Shown here in pieces: positions 8,047 through 15,137 of a DNA stretch of 25,025 bases. The notes under the pieces are model-generated. The model was not told the origin of the DNA. It made no database searches and saw nothing but the letters and a program-made list of their open reading frames with translations. Both the position numbers and the translations under genes were made by a program. Numbering within the stretch: position 1 is the first letter of the stretch; each line of letters starts with the position of its first letter. Source of the stretch: Prevotella sp. (GTDB taxonomy: Bacteria > Bacteroidota > Bacteroidia > Bacteroidales > Bacteroidaceae); the NCBI GenBank assembly GCA_021204605.1, contig JAJPZD010000215.1, forward strand, positions 1 to 25,025, given 5' to 3'.

Positions 8047-8170
8047 AAAATTCATTCTTGCTTGAGTATTCGCTTGGCACCTTGCTTGGGTGTTGCTTGG
8101 GCTTTGTTGAGACTTTGATTTGAATAATACTGACCTGTTGCCCTGTTGGGGGAGTTAGAGGGGGCTTTTG
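8028..8170 (+). repeat. Mosaic intergenic repeat block including G-rich copy B
   Basis: The block begins with A-rich units whose AAGAATGAA/TTCATTCTT arms can pair (about 8031-8059). A module TTCATTCTTGCTTGAG follows, nearly matching one at about 23300-23314. Next come three further CTTGCTTGG-like units (8071-8100) and a G-rich element at 8141-8170, CCCTGTTGGGGG with AGTTAGAGGGGGCTTTT, related to copies at 5113-5180 and 19121-19180. It fills the gap between two genes. Confidence 0.65.
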
Positions 8171-8175
8171 ATATT

Positions 8176-8469
8176 ATGAAGATTGTAGAGAGGACGAAAT
8201 CGTCAGAACCTTGCGTGGAGGCGGGGTGGATTGCTTTCGACTATCATCTTGATACACCCATTGATAGGGAGTTCGTGTTGTCGTTGCGGTGCTTAGGGAC
8301 TTTTCTCTTTATGGAAAATTTGGCAAAGCCTTTTTTCAAGATTGAATCCCACAACTATATCATCAAAGGGGTTGTAGGGGACGAGTTCTTCCGCATTTCT
8401 GTTTACAGAAATAAAATCGAAGAACTTGACAAAATAATTTCATTTATTTCAAGGATAATGTTAGGATAG
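8176..8469 (+). CDS. Small protein of unknown function linked to the desulfurase-like gene
   Basis: A 97-residue protein beginning MKIVERTKSSEPC and ending IISFISRIMLG. I do not recognise a family. It has no signal peptide or membrane segment, two cysteines (Cys13 and Cys39), a conserved-looking AGWIAFDYHLDTP segment and a compact mixed alpha/beta pattern. It is the third gene after the isomerase-fold and PLP genes and has no obvious promoter, so it may be co-transcribed despite the 129-base repeat-filled gap. I preferred the ATG at 8176 over the in-frame TTG at 8146, because the extension would be encoded by the G-rich repeat. A partner or carrier role for the PLP enzyme is only a guess from position. 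Confidence 0.65.
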   Translation: MKIVERTKSSEPCVEAGWIAFDYHLDTPIDREFVLSLRCLGTFLFMENLAKPFFKIESHNYIIKGVVGDEFFRISVYRNKIEELDKIISFISRIMLG

Positions 8470-8525
8470 TGATTTTTCCGTGCAAACCTAAATATATCTT
8501 TTCTTAATTATCTTAGGCAAAATCG

Positions 8526-8553
8526 AATTTATAATTTATAATTTTTAATTTAA
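8526..8553 (+). repeat. Degenerate AT heptamer tandem repeat
   Basis: Four 7-base units AATTTAT, AATTTAT, AATTTTT, AATTTAA lie in the 217-base gap before the outer-membrane protein gene. They resemble the reverse complement of the ATTAAAA units at 23264-23298. Confidence 0.55.
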
Positions 8554-8603
8554 AAAAATTCGTCTATACTTTTTGTTAATTTAAATGTTGTTATAAAATA
8601 GTA

Positions 8604-8635
8604 TTTGGAAATCTCAGAAAAAATGAGCACCTTTG
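8604..8635 (+). promoter_or_regulatory. Promoter of the outer-membrane protein/lptC pair
   Basis: TTTG (8604-8607), a 20-base spacer and CACCTTTG (8628-8635), one mismatch from TAnnTTTG. The predicted transcript starts near 8642. This rules out the in-frame TTG at 8633 as a translation start and supports the ATG at 8687. Confidence 0.7.
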
Positions 8636-8686
8636 CAAAATATTTTACCTGAAAGTAGGGTGGGACAAACAAACATCTATCAGAAA

Positions 8687-9988
8687 ATGAATTTTTACAG
8701 AAAATCATTTGTATCGGTTTTGCTGCTGTTTTTCATAACAATGGCGTATGCGCAAAGCGGTACAAACTCCCCATACAGTCAATATGGATTAGGTCAGCTC
8801 ACTGAGCAGTCGAGCGGCTTCAACCGAGGCATGAACGGTCTTGCGCTTGGCTTCAGGGAGCATAACCAGGTGAACTATATGAATCCGGCATCCTATTCAT
8901 CGATTGACTCGTTGACATTCATATTTGATGTTGGCCTGTCAGGTCAGCTTACGAATTTCAAGGAGGGCACACAGAAAATCAATGCGAGGAACGGCGACTT
9001 TGAGTATGCCGTTGCTGGTTTCAGGGCGTTCAAGCACGTTGGCGTGAGCTTCGGTATAATACCGTTCACCAATGTGGGCTACAGTTATGCTGTAACCGAC
9101 TATTTGGGTGACACCCGTACTACGACATATACCAACACCTATTCAGGTTCGGGCGGCATCCACGAGATTTTCTTGGGAGCGGGCTGGGAGCCGTTCAAGG
9201 GTTTCTCAATCGGAGCGAACATAGGATATATATGGGGAGACATCACCCGCTATGTGACCAACAGTTACAGCGATTCCTACGTGAACACGTTATCGAAATA
9301 TTATAAGTCGGAGTCATACAGTTATGATTTGGATTTCGGTGTACAGTATTCTGTGAACATCAACAAGAAGAACAACCTGACGATAGGTGTGACCTATGGG
9401 TTAGGCCATAAATTGGGCACCGATCCGGAGTGCCTGGTTATCTCGAACAATCCATCCACTGGCGTTGCGGATACCACATCGTTTTCCGTGAAGAACGGAT
9501 ATGAGATACCGACTACCATCGGAGGCGGTTTTGTGTGGATATACAAGGACAAGTGGAAGGTGGGAGCAGACGTGAACTACCAGAAGTGGGGGAGCATAGG
9601 ATTTCCTGTATATAACGTAGTGAACGATGTGCAGTCGTATGAGCTGAGCAGCAACTACTATAAGGACCGATACAAGTTCACAGCAGGAGGCGAGTTTTGC
9701 GCCAATGAGAATAGCAGGAGGTTTATTGACAGGGTGCATTTCCGTTTAGGAACGTCATACGTCACTCCATATTATAAGGTGAACGGTTACGACGGACCGA
9801 GCGAGTTCAGCATAAGTGCCGGTTTCGGTATTCCTATCGTGAATGCGTACAACAACAGGTCGATATTGAACATATCCGGTCAGTGGGTGCACTCCTCTGC
9901 GAAGGATATGTTGACGGAGAACACGTTCCGCATCAATGTCGGCATCACATTCAATGAGCGTTGGTTCATGAAGTGGAAGTTTGAGTAA
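8687..9988 (+). CDS. Outer-membrane beta-barrel protein, unknown function
   Basis: A 433-residue exported protein. Residues 1-22 form a signal peptide (MNFYRKSF, a hydrophobic core, then AYA before Gln23). The mature N-terminus SGTNSPYSQYGLGQL is typical of Bacteroidetes barrel proteins near lptC genes. The rest alternates aromatic and hydrophobic residues with polar ones and ends in FMKWKFE, a terminal aromatic strand expected of an outer-membrane barrel. FadL/OmpP1-like transport is the nearest guess. The downstream LptC-like gene starts immediately after its stop codon, so the two are translationally linked. Exact role unknown. Confidence 0.8.
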   Translation: MNFYRKSFVSVLLLFFITMAYAQSGTNSPYSQYGLGQLTEQSSGFNRGMNGLALGFREHNQVNYMNPASYSSIDSLTFIFDVGLSGQLTNFKEGTQKINARNGDFEYAVAGFRAFKHVGVSFGIIPFTNVGYSYAVTDYLGDTRTTTYTNTYSGSGGIHEIFLGAGWEPFKGFSIGANIGYIWGDITRYVTNSYSDSYVNTLSKYYKSESYSYDLDFGVQYSVNINKKNNLTIGVTYGLGHKLGTDPECLVISNNPSTGVADTTSFSVKNGYEIPTTIGGGFVWIYKDKWKVGADVNYQKWGSIGFPVYNVVNDVQSYELSSNYYKDRYKFTAGGEFCANENSRRFIDRVHFRLGTSYVTPYYKVNGYDGPSEFSISAGFGIPIVNAYNNRSILNISGQWVHSSAKDMLTENTFRINVGITFNERWFMKWKFE

Positions 9989-10633
9989 GTGAGGAGCATA
10001 GTTTACATATCATTATTTTTTCTCTTGCTTACAGCGTGTCAGCAGGAAAAGGAACATATCGTACCAGCCATAAATCCCCGTGATTCAGTGTCGATGATGA
10101 AATCCTACGGTGTGAACACGCTGATTTCCGATTCGGGATTGATAAAATACCGTATGGTGGCGGAGTGCTGGGAAGTGAATCAGGCAAGGGACCCTTCACG
10201 TTGGATATTCGAGAAGGGACTTTTCCTTGAGCAGTTTGACGAGAAATTCCACGTACAGGCATATATTTACAGTGATACGGCGTATTATTATGATGTGAAG
10301 AAGTTGTGGCATCTGCGTGGTAGGGTGCGTGTGCGCAACGTGGAGGGTCTGCGTTTCTCAAGTGAGGAGCTTTATTGGGATGAGAACAAGCATGAGCTGT
10401 ACAGTTACCAGTTCTCTCATCTTATCACGCCAGACAGGGAAATGGAGGGGACGTATTTCAGAAGTGATGAGAACATGACCCACTATACCATAGACAACTC
10501 AAAAGGGTCATTCGAGAAGAACAAAATGGGAAATACGGAAAACGATACAATACTTAATGCCCCCGACACTGTAAAGGCACAAAAACGAAAACCAACTGAA
10601 AAAGCACCCGCAAAAGGCAGAGTGGAGAGTTGA
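9989..10633 (+). CDS. lptC: LPS export periplasmic protein LptC-like lipoprotein
   Basis: A 214-residue predicted lipoprotein with lipobox LLTAC (lipidated Cys17). Segments such as DTAYYYDVKKLWHLRGRVRV and the SSEELYWDENKHELYS strand match the repeated beta pattern of LptC, which bridges the LptB2FG ABC transporter and LptA in LPS export. The start is GTG at 9989, directly abutting the upstream TAA, with no spacer. Bacteroidetes LptC proteins keep a lipobox, unlike E. coli LptC with its membrane anchor. The charged C-terminal tail (about residues 177-214, Lys/Pro/Glu-rich) looks disordered. It converges on kdsC, another LPS-related gene. Family identification is good but remote. Confidence 0.8.
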   Translation: MRSIVYISLFFLLLTACQQEKEHIVPAINPRDSVSMMKSYGVNTLISDSGLIKYRMVAECWEVNQARDPSRWIFEKGLFLEQFDEKFHVQAYIYSDTAYYYDVKKLWHLRGRVRVRNVEGLRFSSEELYWDENKHELYSYQFSHLITPDREMEGTYFRSDENMTHYTIDNSKGSFEKNKMGNTENDTILNAPDTVKAQKRKPTEKAPAKGRVES

Positions 10634-10657
10634 GAATTTTTCTTTCGGAAAATTCTC
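10632..10657. terminator. Hairpin between convergent lptC and kdsC
   Basis: A 9-bp perfect stem GAGAATTTT/AAAATTCTC with an 8-base loop fills the 25-base gap between two convergent genes. No T-run follows outside the stem, but the arms contain A/T runs. It may act as a bidirectional terminator. Confidence 0.5.
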
Positions 10658-10658
10658 A

Positions 10659-11177
10659 CTACCAGCCGAAAGCCTCTTTGCCGTCGAGCCAGAGGCCTTG
10701 TGCGCGCATTACTTGTTCGATGATGTCCCGTCCGCAGCCGTAGCCGCCGCATAGGTGGCTGATGTATTTGCTTATTTTCTTTATGTCTGTACAAGCATCG
10801 ATGGGACAGCATGGGCAGCCGCAACTGCGCATTACCTCATAGTCGGGGATGTCGTCGCCCATGAATATCACCTCCTCATCATGCAAGTTGTATTTGGCAA
10901 GGAACTCATCGTATGTTTTTTTCTTTATGGAGCACCCCATGTAGATATCTTCAACGCCAAGGTGGACATATCTCAGGCGGACACTCTCTGTGTAGCCGCC
11001 GGTCATGATTGCGATACGCAAACCCTTTTTCACAGCCAACTGTATGGCATATCCGTCTTTTATGTTCACGGTGCGCATTGGCTCACCTGAAGGGTGCAGA
11101 GGGATTGTCTCCGCACTCAGCACGCCATCCACGTCAAAGATGATGGCTCTTATCTTTCTCAAATCGTAATTGATCAT
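10659..11177 (-). CDS. kdsC: 3-deoxy-D-manno-octulosonate 8-phosphate phosphatase
   Basis: A 172-residue HAD phosphatase of the small, cap-less KdsC type, which dephosphorylates Kdo-8-phosphate to Kdo for the LPS inner core. The nucleophile motif is DVDGVLS (Asp15 and Asp17). IMTGGY is motif II, GDDIPDYEV is motif IV, and the C-terminal GGYGCGRDIIEQV segment is the KdsC signature. KdsC proteins form tetramers that complete the active site. Its ATG lies inside the 3' end of the upstream gene (44-base overlap), indicating an operon with the DUF2520 and nitroreductase genes. In many Bacteroidales a maf-like gene follows; here the operon stops at kdsC. Confidence 0.93.
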   Translation of the reverse strand: MINYDLRKIRAIIFDVDGVLSAETIPLHPSGEPMRTVNIKDGYAIQLAVKKGLRIAIMTGGYTESVRLRYVHLGVEDIYMGCSIKKKTYDEFLAKYNLHDEEVIFMGDDIPDYEVMRSCGCPCCPIDACTDIKKISKYISHLCGGYGCGRDIIEQVMRAQGLWLDGKEAFGW

Positions 11178-11961
11178 TATATTTTTTGTTTATTGCCAGT
11201 TGGTGAATATCAGAACTCATCAGTTTGTATAACTTGTATAAAACAGGATTGTCTTTAAGTAATTCCGACTGGCTTGTTATTACATTTATGTCATATCTCA
11301 CTGCTGGCCCCGTCTGCGCCTGTTGTGGCGGCAGCGCATGTACTTTCCTTGCCGTCTCATCGATTAGCGGCAGCATCACCTTGAACGGGATGTTTTGCTT
11401 TGTGAGAATATCAGAGGCGATGGCGTAGCAGTGGTTCACGAAATTGCAGGCGAAGACGGCCGACAGGTGGAGGTATTGACGGGCTTCGGAAGTGAGATTA
11501 TACAAATCTTTCGAGACAGTAGAAGCCAAGGTGATGATTTTGGTCAATGCGGTCTCATTGTTACCCTCTATGAAACAAGGAATGTCTTGGAAATCCACGA
11601 TACGCGCCTTTGAGAAAGTTTGCATGGGATAGAGAACACCATAGTGTTTGGCATAGCCCTGAAAAACACTCATGGGAATGCTCCCGGCGGTATGCACGAA
11701 TATCTTGTTCTTCCGGTTGCTATTGCAAAGATCTGGTATTATGTCGGCAATAGCACTGTCCTTGACAGCAATTATATATATGTCGGCATCATCACACACA
11801 TCGTGTATATAGGTTACAGGGATGCAGCCTAATTCATTAGCTAAGGTCCGTGCGGATTCTTTTGTCCTGCTGTACACCTGCAGGATATTGTGCCCGGCAT
11901 GGAGAAGTGCGATGCCTAAGTTGGTGGCGAGGTTGCCGGCTCCTATAAGGGCGATTTTCAT
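11134..11961 (-). CDS. Rossmann-like and DUF2520 domain protein
   Basis: A 275-residue protein with an N-terminal NAD(P)-binding Rossmann domain (MKIALIGAGNLATNLG, glycine motif at residues 7-9) and a helical C-terminal DUF2520 domain. The helical domain carries the conserved LHLSAVFACNFVNHCY stretch and PLIDETARKV. The family resembles F420-dependent NADP oxidoreductase/pyrroline reductase folds, but its reaction is not known to me. The ATG at 11961 shares one base with the upstream stop (TGATG on the minus strand), so translation is probably coupled. The open frame extends 10 codons further upstream, but the ATG immediately before KIALIGAGN fits the family start. In Bacteroidales it often sits with kdsC. 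Confidence 0.88.
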   Translation of the reverse strand: MKIALIGAGNLATNLGIALLHAGHNILQVYSRTKESARTLANELGCIPVTYIHDVCDDADIYIIAVKDSAIADIIPDLCNSNRKNKIFVHTAGSIPMSVFQGYAKHYGVLYPMQTFSKARIVDFQDIPCFIEGNNETALTKIITLASTVSKDLYNLTSEARQYLHLSAVFACNFVNHCYAIASDILTKQNIPFKVMLPLIDETARKVHALPPQQAQTGPAVRYDINVITSQSELLKDNPVLYKLYKLMSSDIHQLAINKKYNDQLRFEKDKSHHL

Positions 11962-12488
11962 CAGAATTTGTTGATGTGAACATTCTCCCATTTCAGGGCA
12001 TCCTCATTCTGCTGTTTCCTGTCGCTGCCCTTGTAGCCGACACCGAGGACGCAAAGCACGCGTAGGTTGTCGGGGACATTCAGGATGCCATGTATCACGT
12101 CGTCTGCCATTGTGCCATCGGAGAGGCCCCTGCCCCTCATCTGCACCCAGCAAGAGCCAAGACCTAAGTCCTCTATCTGATACTGCATGGAGATAGCGGC
12201 GATGGAGCAGTCTTCTATCCAGCAGTCGTTTACAGTCGGGTCCCCGAATACGACGATAGCGAGAGGAGCGTTTTTGAGCAGTTGCGATCCGACGGATTTT
12301 GCGTCAGCCAATTTCTCGATAGTGAGCTTGTCGTCAACGACTACAAACTGCCAGTTGCGGGAGCTTTTCGATGTGGGAGCCATGAGGGCGGCACGCATTA
12401 TCAGCCTCACATCCTCTGAACTTATTTCCTGCTGAGTAAACGCCCTGTGGCTGCGGCGTTTCTGAGCTAAATCTGCAAAACTTTCCAT
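11961..12488 (-). CDS. Nitroreductase family protein
   Basis: A 175-residue FMN-dependent nitroreductase-fold enzyme, probably cytoplasmic and dimeric. The N-terminal KRRSHRAFTQQEIS and APTSKSSRNWQFVVVDD segments are the conserved FMN-contacting regions, and GLGSCWVQ is also typical. The family reduces flavins, quinones or nitro compounds with NAD(P)H; the natural substrate is unknown. It is first in the three-gene minus-strand operon ending in kdsC and overlaps the next start by one base. A -7 element lies 45 bases upstream. Confidence 0.9.
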   Translation of the reverse strand: MESFADLAQKRRSHRAFTQQEISSEDVRLIMRAALMAPTSKSSRNWQFVVVDDKLTIEKLADAKSVGSQLLKNAPLAIVVFGDPTVNDCWIEDCSIAAISMQYQIEDLGLGSCWVQMRGRGLSDGTMADDVIHGILNVPDNLRVLCVLGVGYKGSDRKQQNEDALKWENVHINKF

Positions 12489-12533
12489 ATAATATAATGT
12501 TAATTTTCAAGGAGTTATAAATATACAACCATG

Positions 12534-12567
12534 CAAAGGTATGCAATAAACATCAAAAAACAGCAAA
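12534..12567 (-). promoter_or_regulatory. Promoter of the nitroreductase-DUF2520-kdsC operon
   Basis: On the minus strand TACCTTTG (12534-12541) matches the -7 consensus. A TTTG at 12564-12567 is 22 bases away, slightly longer than the usual 19-21, so the -33 assignment is tentative. Confidence 0.55.
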
Positions 12568-12593
12568 GTTATCGTTTTTTTGGGAACATTTAT

Positions 12594-12601
12594 TATTTTT
12601 G
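12594..12601 (+). promoter_or_regulatory. -7 element almost abutting the FemAB-like start
   Basis: TATTTTTG matches TAnnTTTG and ends four bases before the ATG at 12606. A start site about 5-8 bases downstream would give a leaderless or nearly leaderless mRNA. No good -33 box is seen. Confidence 0.5.
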
Positions 12602-12605
12602 CAGT

Positions 12606-13577
12606 ATGAACGATATCAGTGTAGTTATCATCACGAAGAGCGAGGACTTGCCGCAAATGGAGTGTAACAACTTTTTCCATAGCGACGAGCTCTTCAGGAT
12701 GATAGAGCGCACGCCTGGTCAGTCGCCATATATGGTATTGGCGTATGTAGGGGTAAAAATCGTGGCCCGTATGCTTGTGATGTTGCGCCGTCGGGGGTCT
12801 TTTATCCCGCCTTATCTATTCACGCAAGGTCGTATATATGGAGAGGGTGTATATTGCGAAGGATATGATAAGGAGGAGCTGTTCGGGGAGATGTTGCGTG
12901 CGATAACGCGTAAGTTGGTGCGCAAGCTATGCCTCTATATCGAGTTCAGTGAGCTGAGCAGCAAGATGTTCGGTTATGAGAAATTCCGTGCCAACAGGTT
13001 TTTCCCTGTGCGTTGGATGGAGATACACAACTCGCTTCACAGCAAGGAGCCGGAGCAGCGTCTTACCGACAAAGCGAAGAAACACTTGGCGCATGCGGTG
13101 AAGTCGGGTATTACAACGGAGTTGACCAACGATGAAGTCTCCCTTGCTGCGTTTTTCAAGATATTGCGCCACTATGTATCATTGACGATAAGGAGATACA
13201 TACCGGATTCGAGTTTGTTTCTCGGTCTGTTCGAGAATGGTCATTGCAACTTGTTCACCACAAAGGAAAGGGGCAGGATAACGGCTGGTTGCATTTGTTT
13301 GTACAGCAATAACAACTGTTATTTGTGGTATCTTGCATCGAAGAAGAATATGCATAAGAGGCGCACCAACAGCATGACGGTCTGGACGGCGATAAGGCAT
13401 GCCTACGATATGGGGTGCGAGCATATCCATTTTATGGATGTGGGACTGCCGTCAAAGAAGAACCGTTTCAGAGATTTCATCCTGAGTTTCGGAGGCAAGC
13501 CGGTAGGCACGTACAGATGGTTCAGATGTTCTCTGAAATGGGTGAATTACTTGATGTCGTGGATTGTCAGAGAATAG
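12606..13577 (+). CDS. FemAB/GNAT-like acyltransferase family protein
   Basis: A 323-residue cytoplasmic protein with the two-part pattern of FemAB-like GNAT proteins: an N-terminal half with variable strands and a C-terminal half. The latter has RYIPDSSLFLGLFENGHC, GRITAGCICLYSNNNCYLWYLAS and a helix plus HIHFMDVGLP. The ending FILSFGGKPVGTYRWFR is characteristic. Relatives transfer aminoacyl or acyl groups to peptidoglycan precursors or other polymers; the substrate here is unknown. I chose the ATG at 12606 because a -7 element lies just before it; the longer in-frame start at 12531 would place the promoter inside the gene and adds a 25-residue lysine/tyrosine-rich leader unlike the family. 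Confidence 0.7.
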   Translation: MNDISVVIITKSEDLPQMECNNFFHSDELFRMIERTPGQSPYMVLAYVGVKIVARMLVMLRRRGSFIPPYLFTQGRIYGEGVYCEGYDKEELFGEMLRAITRKLVRKLCLYIEFSELSSKMFGYEKFRANRFFPVRWMEIHNSLHSKEPEQRLTDKAKKHLAHAVKSGITTELTNDEVSLAAFFKILRHYVSLTIRRYIPDSSLFLGLFENGHCNLFTTKERGRITAGCICLYSNNNCYLWYLASKKNMHKRRTNSMTVWTAIRHAYDMGCEHIHFMDVGLPSKKNRFRDFILSFGGKPVGTYRWFRCSLKWVNYLMSWIVRE

Positions 13578-13585
13578 TGCAAGGA

Positions 13586-13633
13586 GATACTTTTCTCCGA
13601 AACGAGCGGACATAATAAATTAATGTCCCTACA
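13586..13633 (-). repeat. Two-hairpin intergenic repeat, copy 1
   Basis: Read on the minus strand it begins TGTAGGGACAT and contains GGACAT/ATGTCC as a 6-bp stem with a 9-base loop. The shared segment TGTCCGCTCGT follows, then a second small hairpin. Related copies are at 20371-20416 (plus) and 23315-23362 (minus). It fills the gap between the FemAB-like and glycine-rich genes. Confidence 0.75.
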
Positions 13634-13644
13634 TTAACGTTAAC

Positions 13645-14238
13645 TCATCTTGGCCCTCCACCGCCAAAGCCTCCGCCAGGACCGCCTCCGGGAGCTCCAC
13701 CAGGTCCACCTTGTCCACCGGGGCCTCCTGGACCACCAGGTCCACCCATGGGCGGTCTGTTACCTCTCTCCTTTTTCTCCTTGGATTTTTTCTCCTTTTT
13801 CTCATTCTTTGCAGCTTGGAGGAGGTAGTCGTCGATAGCAATAGGTTGGAACTGAAAATCGTTTTCACGGAGGTATGAGATATAATAATTGCCTTTTGTG
13901 ACGTATTTCTTTTTTATTTTCTCATATTTCTTGTCGATGTCCTTGCGCTTTATTGCAAAGAACATCATGCATGTGCGATGCTGCTGTCCTTGCTTGTCGA
14001 GGTAGTTTTTCAGTTGATATGAATAGTTGTCACGGTCGAGCATGAAAGTCTTGTTCTCAATCCACAGACTGTCCATCTGCTGTATCTCGGTGATATATAT
14101 GGTGGAGTCGGTGAACGAGGTGGCAAAGCCAAATATATACGCCTTGTTGGGGACGTAACGCTCCTTTGACTGTAGCTCAGTGAAACAAGTGGCCATTATC
14201 AAGGCAATCGCGACAGTAAAAAATCTAAGTAATCTCAT
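13645..14238 (-). CDS. Exported protein with glycine/proline-rich tail, unknown function
   Basis: A 197-residue protein. Residues 1 to about 24 form a signal peptide (MRLLRFFTVAIALIMA...), followed by a folded-looking domain of about 120 residues with the YIFGFATSFTDSTIYITEIQQMD segment. A lysine/glutamate stretch (about 145-160) comes next. The tail of roughly 35 residues (about 163-197) is built from GGP and GGGPGG repeats. I do not recognise a function. The tail is collagen-like in composition but its period is GGP rather than Gly-X-Y, so it is more likely a flexible or sticky tail. A weak lipobox-like ATC (Cys18) leaves open that it is a lipoprotein. It starts 9 bases after rpoD and is probably co-transcribed with it. 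Confidence 0.75.
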   Translation of the reverse strand: MRLLRFFTVAIALIMATCFTELQSKERYVPNKAYIFGFATSFTDSTIYITEIQQMDSLWIENKTFMLDRDNYSYQLKNYLDKQGQQHRTCMMFFAIKRKDIDKKYEKIKKKYVTKGNYYISYLRENDFQFQPIAIDDYLLQAAKNEKKEKKSKEKKERGNRPPMGGPGGPGGPGGQGGPGGAPGGGPGGGFGGGGPR

Positions 14239-14247
14239 TTTTCAGTA

Positions 14248-15111
14248 TTATTGACCCAAATACGATTTCAGCAACTTATTTTTAGTGTTCTGGCGCAGCC
14301 GTCTTATAGCCTTTTCCTTAATCTGTCTGACACGCTCGCGGGTAAGGCCGTATCGCACGCCGATTTCCTCCAAAGTCATTTCCTGCTGGTTGATACCGAA
14401 GAAGGCCTCTATGACGTTGCGTTCTCTCTCGTTGAGGGTCTGCAATGCGCGGTTGATTTCCTCACGCAGGGATTCGAGCACAAGTTTCCTGTCAGCCATA
14501 GGGGAGTCGTTGTTGGGGAGGATGTCAAGCAGGCTGTTGTCCTCGCTGTCGGAGAAGGGGGCGTCAACGGAGATATGTCTGCCATTGACCTTCATTGCCT
14601 CCTCGATTTTCTCCTGTGGCAGGTCAACCTTATCTGCAATTTCCTCCACGCTGGGCCGCCTCTCGTTCTCTTGCTCAAACTTGTTAAGAACACGGTTGAT
14701 TTTGTTTACAGAGCCTACCTGGTTGAGCGGCAACCTTACGATGCGGCTCTGCTCGGCGATGGCCTGGAGTATGCTTTGGCGTATCCACCACACGGCATAG
14801 GAGATGAACTTGAAGCCACGTGTCTCGTCGAATTTCTCGGCGGCTTTAATGAGGCCTAAGTTCCCCTCGTTGATAAGGTCAGGCAGGCTTAACCCTTGGT
14901 TCTGGTATTGCTTGGCAACGGAGACGACGAACCGGAGGTTCGCTTTAGTGAGTTTTTCAAGTGCTTTTCTGTCGCCTTGTCTAATACGTTGAGCCAATTC
15001 CACCTCTTCCTCAACACTGATGAGCTCCTCGTGGCCGATTTCCTGAAGATACTTATCGAGGGAGTCGCTCTCTCTATTAGTAATAGATTTGGTGATTTTC
15101 AGTTGTCTCAT
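14248..15111 (-). CDS. rpoD: RNA polymerase primary sigma factor
   Basis: A 287-residue sigma-70 family protein of the short Bacteroidetes primary type (sigma-ABfr). It lacks region 1.1 and the long non-conserved region of E. coli RpoD. Region 1.2 covers about residues 15-45. Region 2 covers about 56-120, with DLINEGNLGLIKAAEKFD and the promoter-melting FISYAVWWIRQSI. Region 3 is about 130-200. Region 4 has the helix-turn-helix MTLEEIGVRYGLTRERVRQIKEKAIRRLR at about 245-273. This subunit is known to read TTTG/TAnnTTTG promoters rather than TTGACA/TATAAT. A perfect copy of that promoter precedes the gene, suggesting it transcribes itself. Confidence 0.97.
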   Translation of the reverse strand: MRQLKITKSITNRESDSLDKYLQEIGHEELISVEEEVELAQRIRQGDRKALEKLTKANLRFVVSVAKQYQNQGLSLPDLINEGNLGLIKAAEKFDETRGFKFISYAVWWIRQSILQAIAEQSRIVRLPLNQVGSVNKINRVLNKFEQENERRPSVEEIADKVDLPQEKIEEAMKVNGRHISVDAPFSDSEDNSLLDILPNNDSPMADRKLVLESLREEINRALQTLNERERNVIEAFFGINQQEMTLEEIGVRYGLTRERVRQIKEKAIRRLRQNTKNKLLKSYLGQ

Positions 15112-15137
15112 GTGTCCTTTGAAAATTTAAGCAGATG

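Noticed and set aside
8633..8686. TTG-initiated extension of the outer-membrane protein
   Set aside because: The TTG is part of the -7 element and lies before the predicted transcription start; a clean signal peptide begins at 8687.
12531..12605. Longer start for the FemAB-like protein
   Set aside because: The extension contains promoter elements on both strands and is unlike the family N-terminus.
14251..14859. 202-residue open frame opposite rpoD
   Set aside because: It is fully antisense to conserved sigma regions 2-4 and has no family features.
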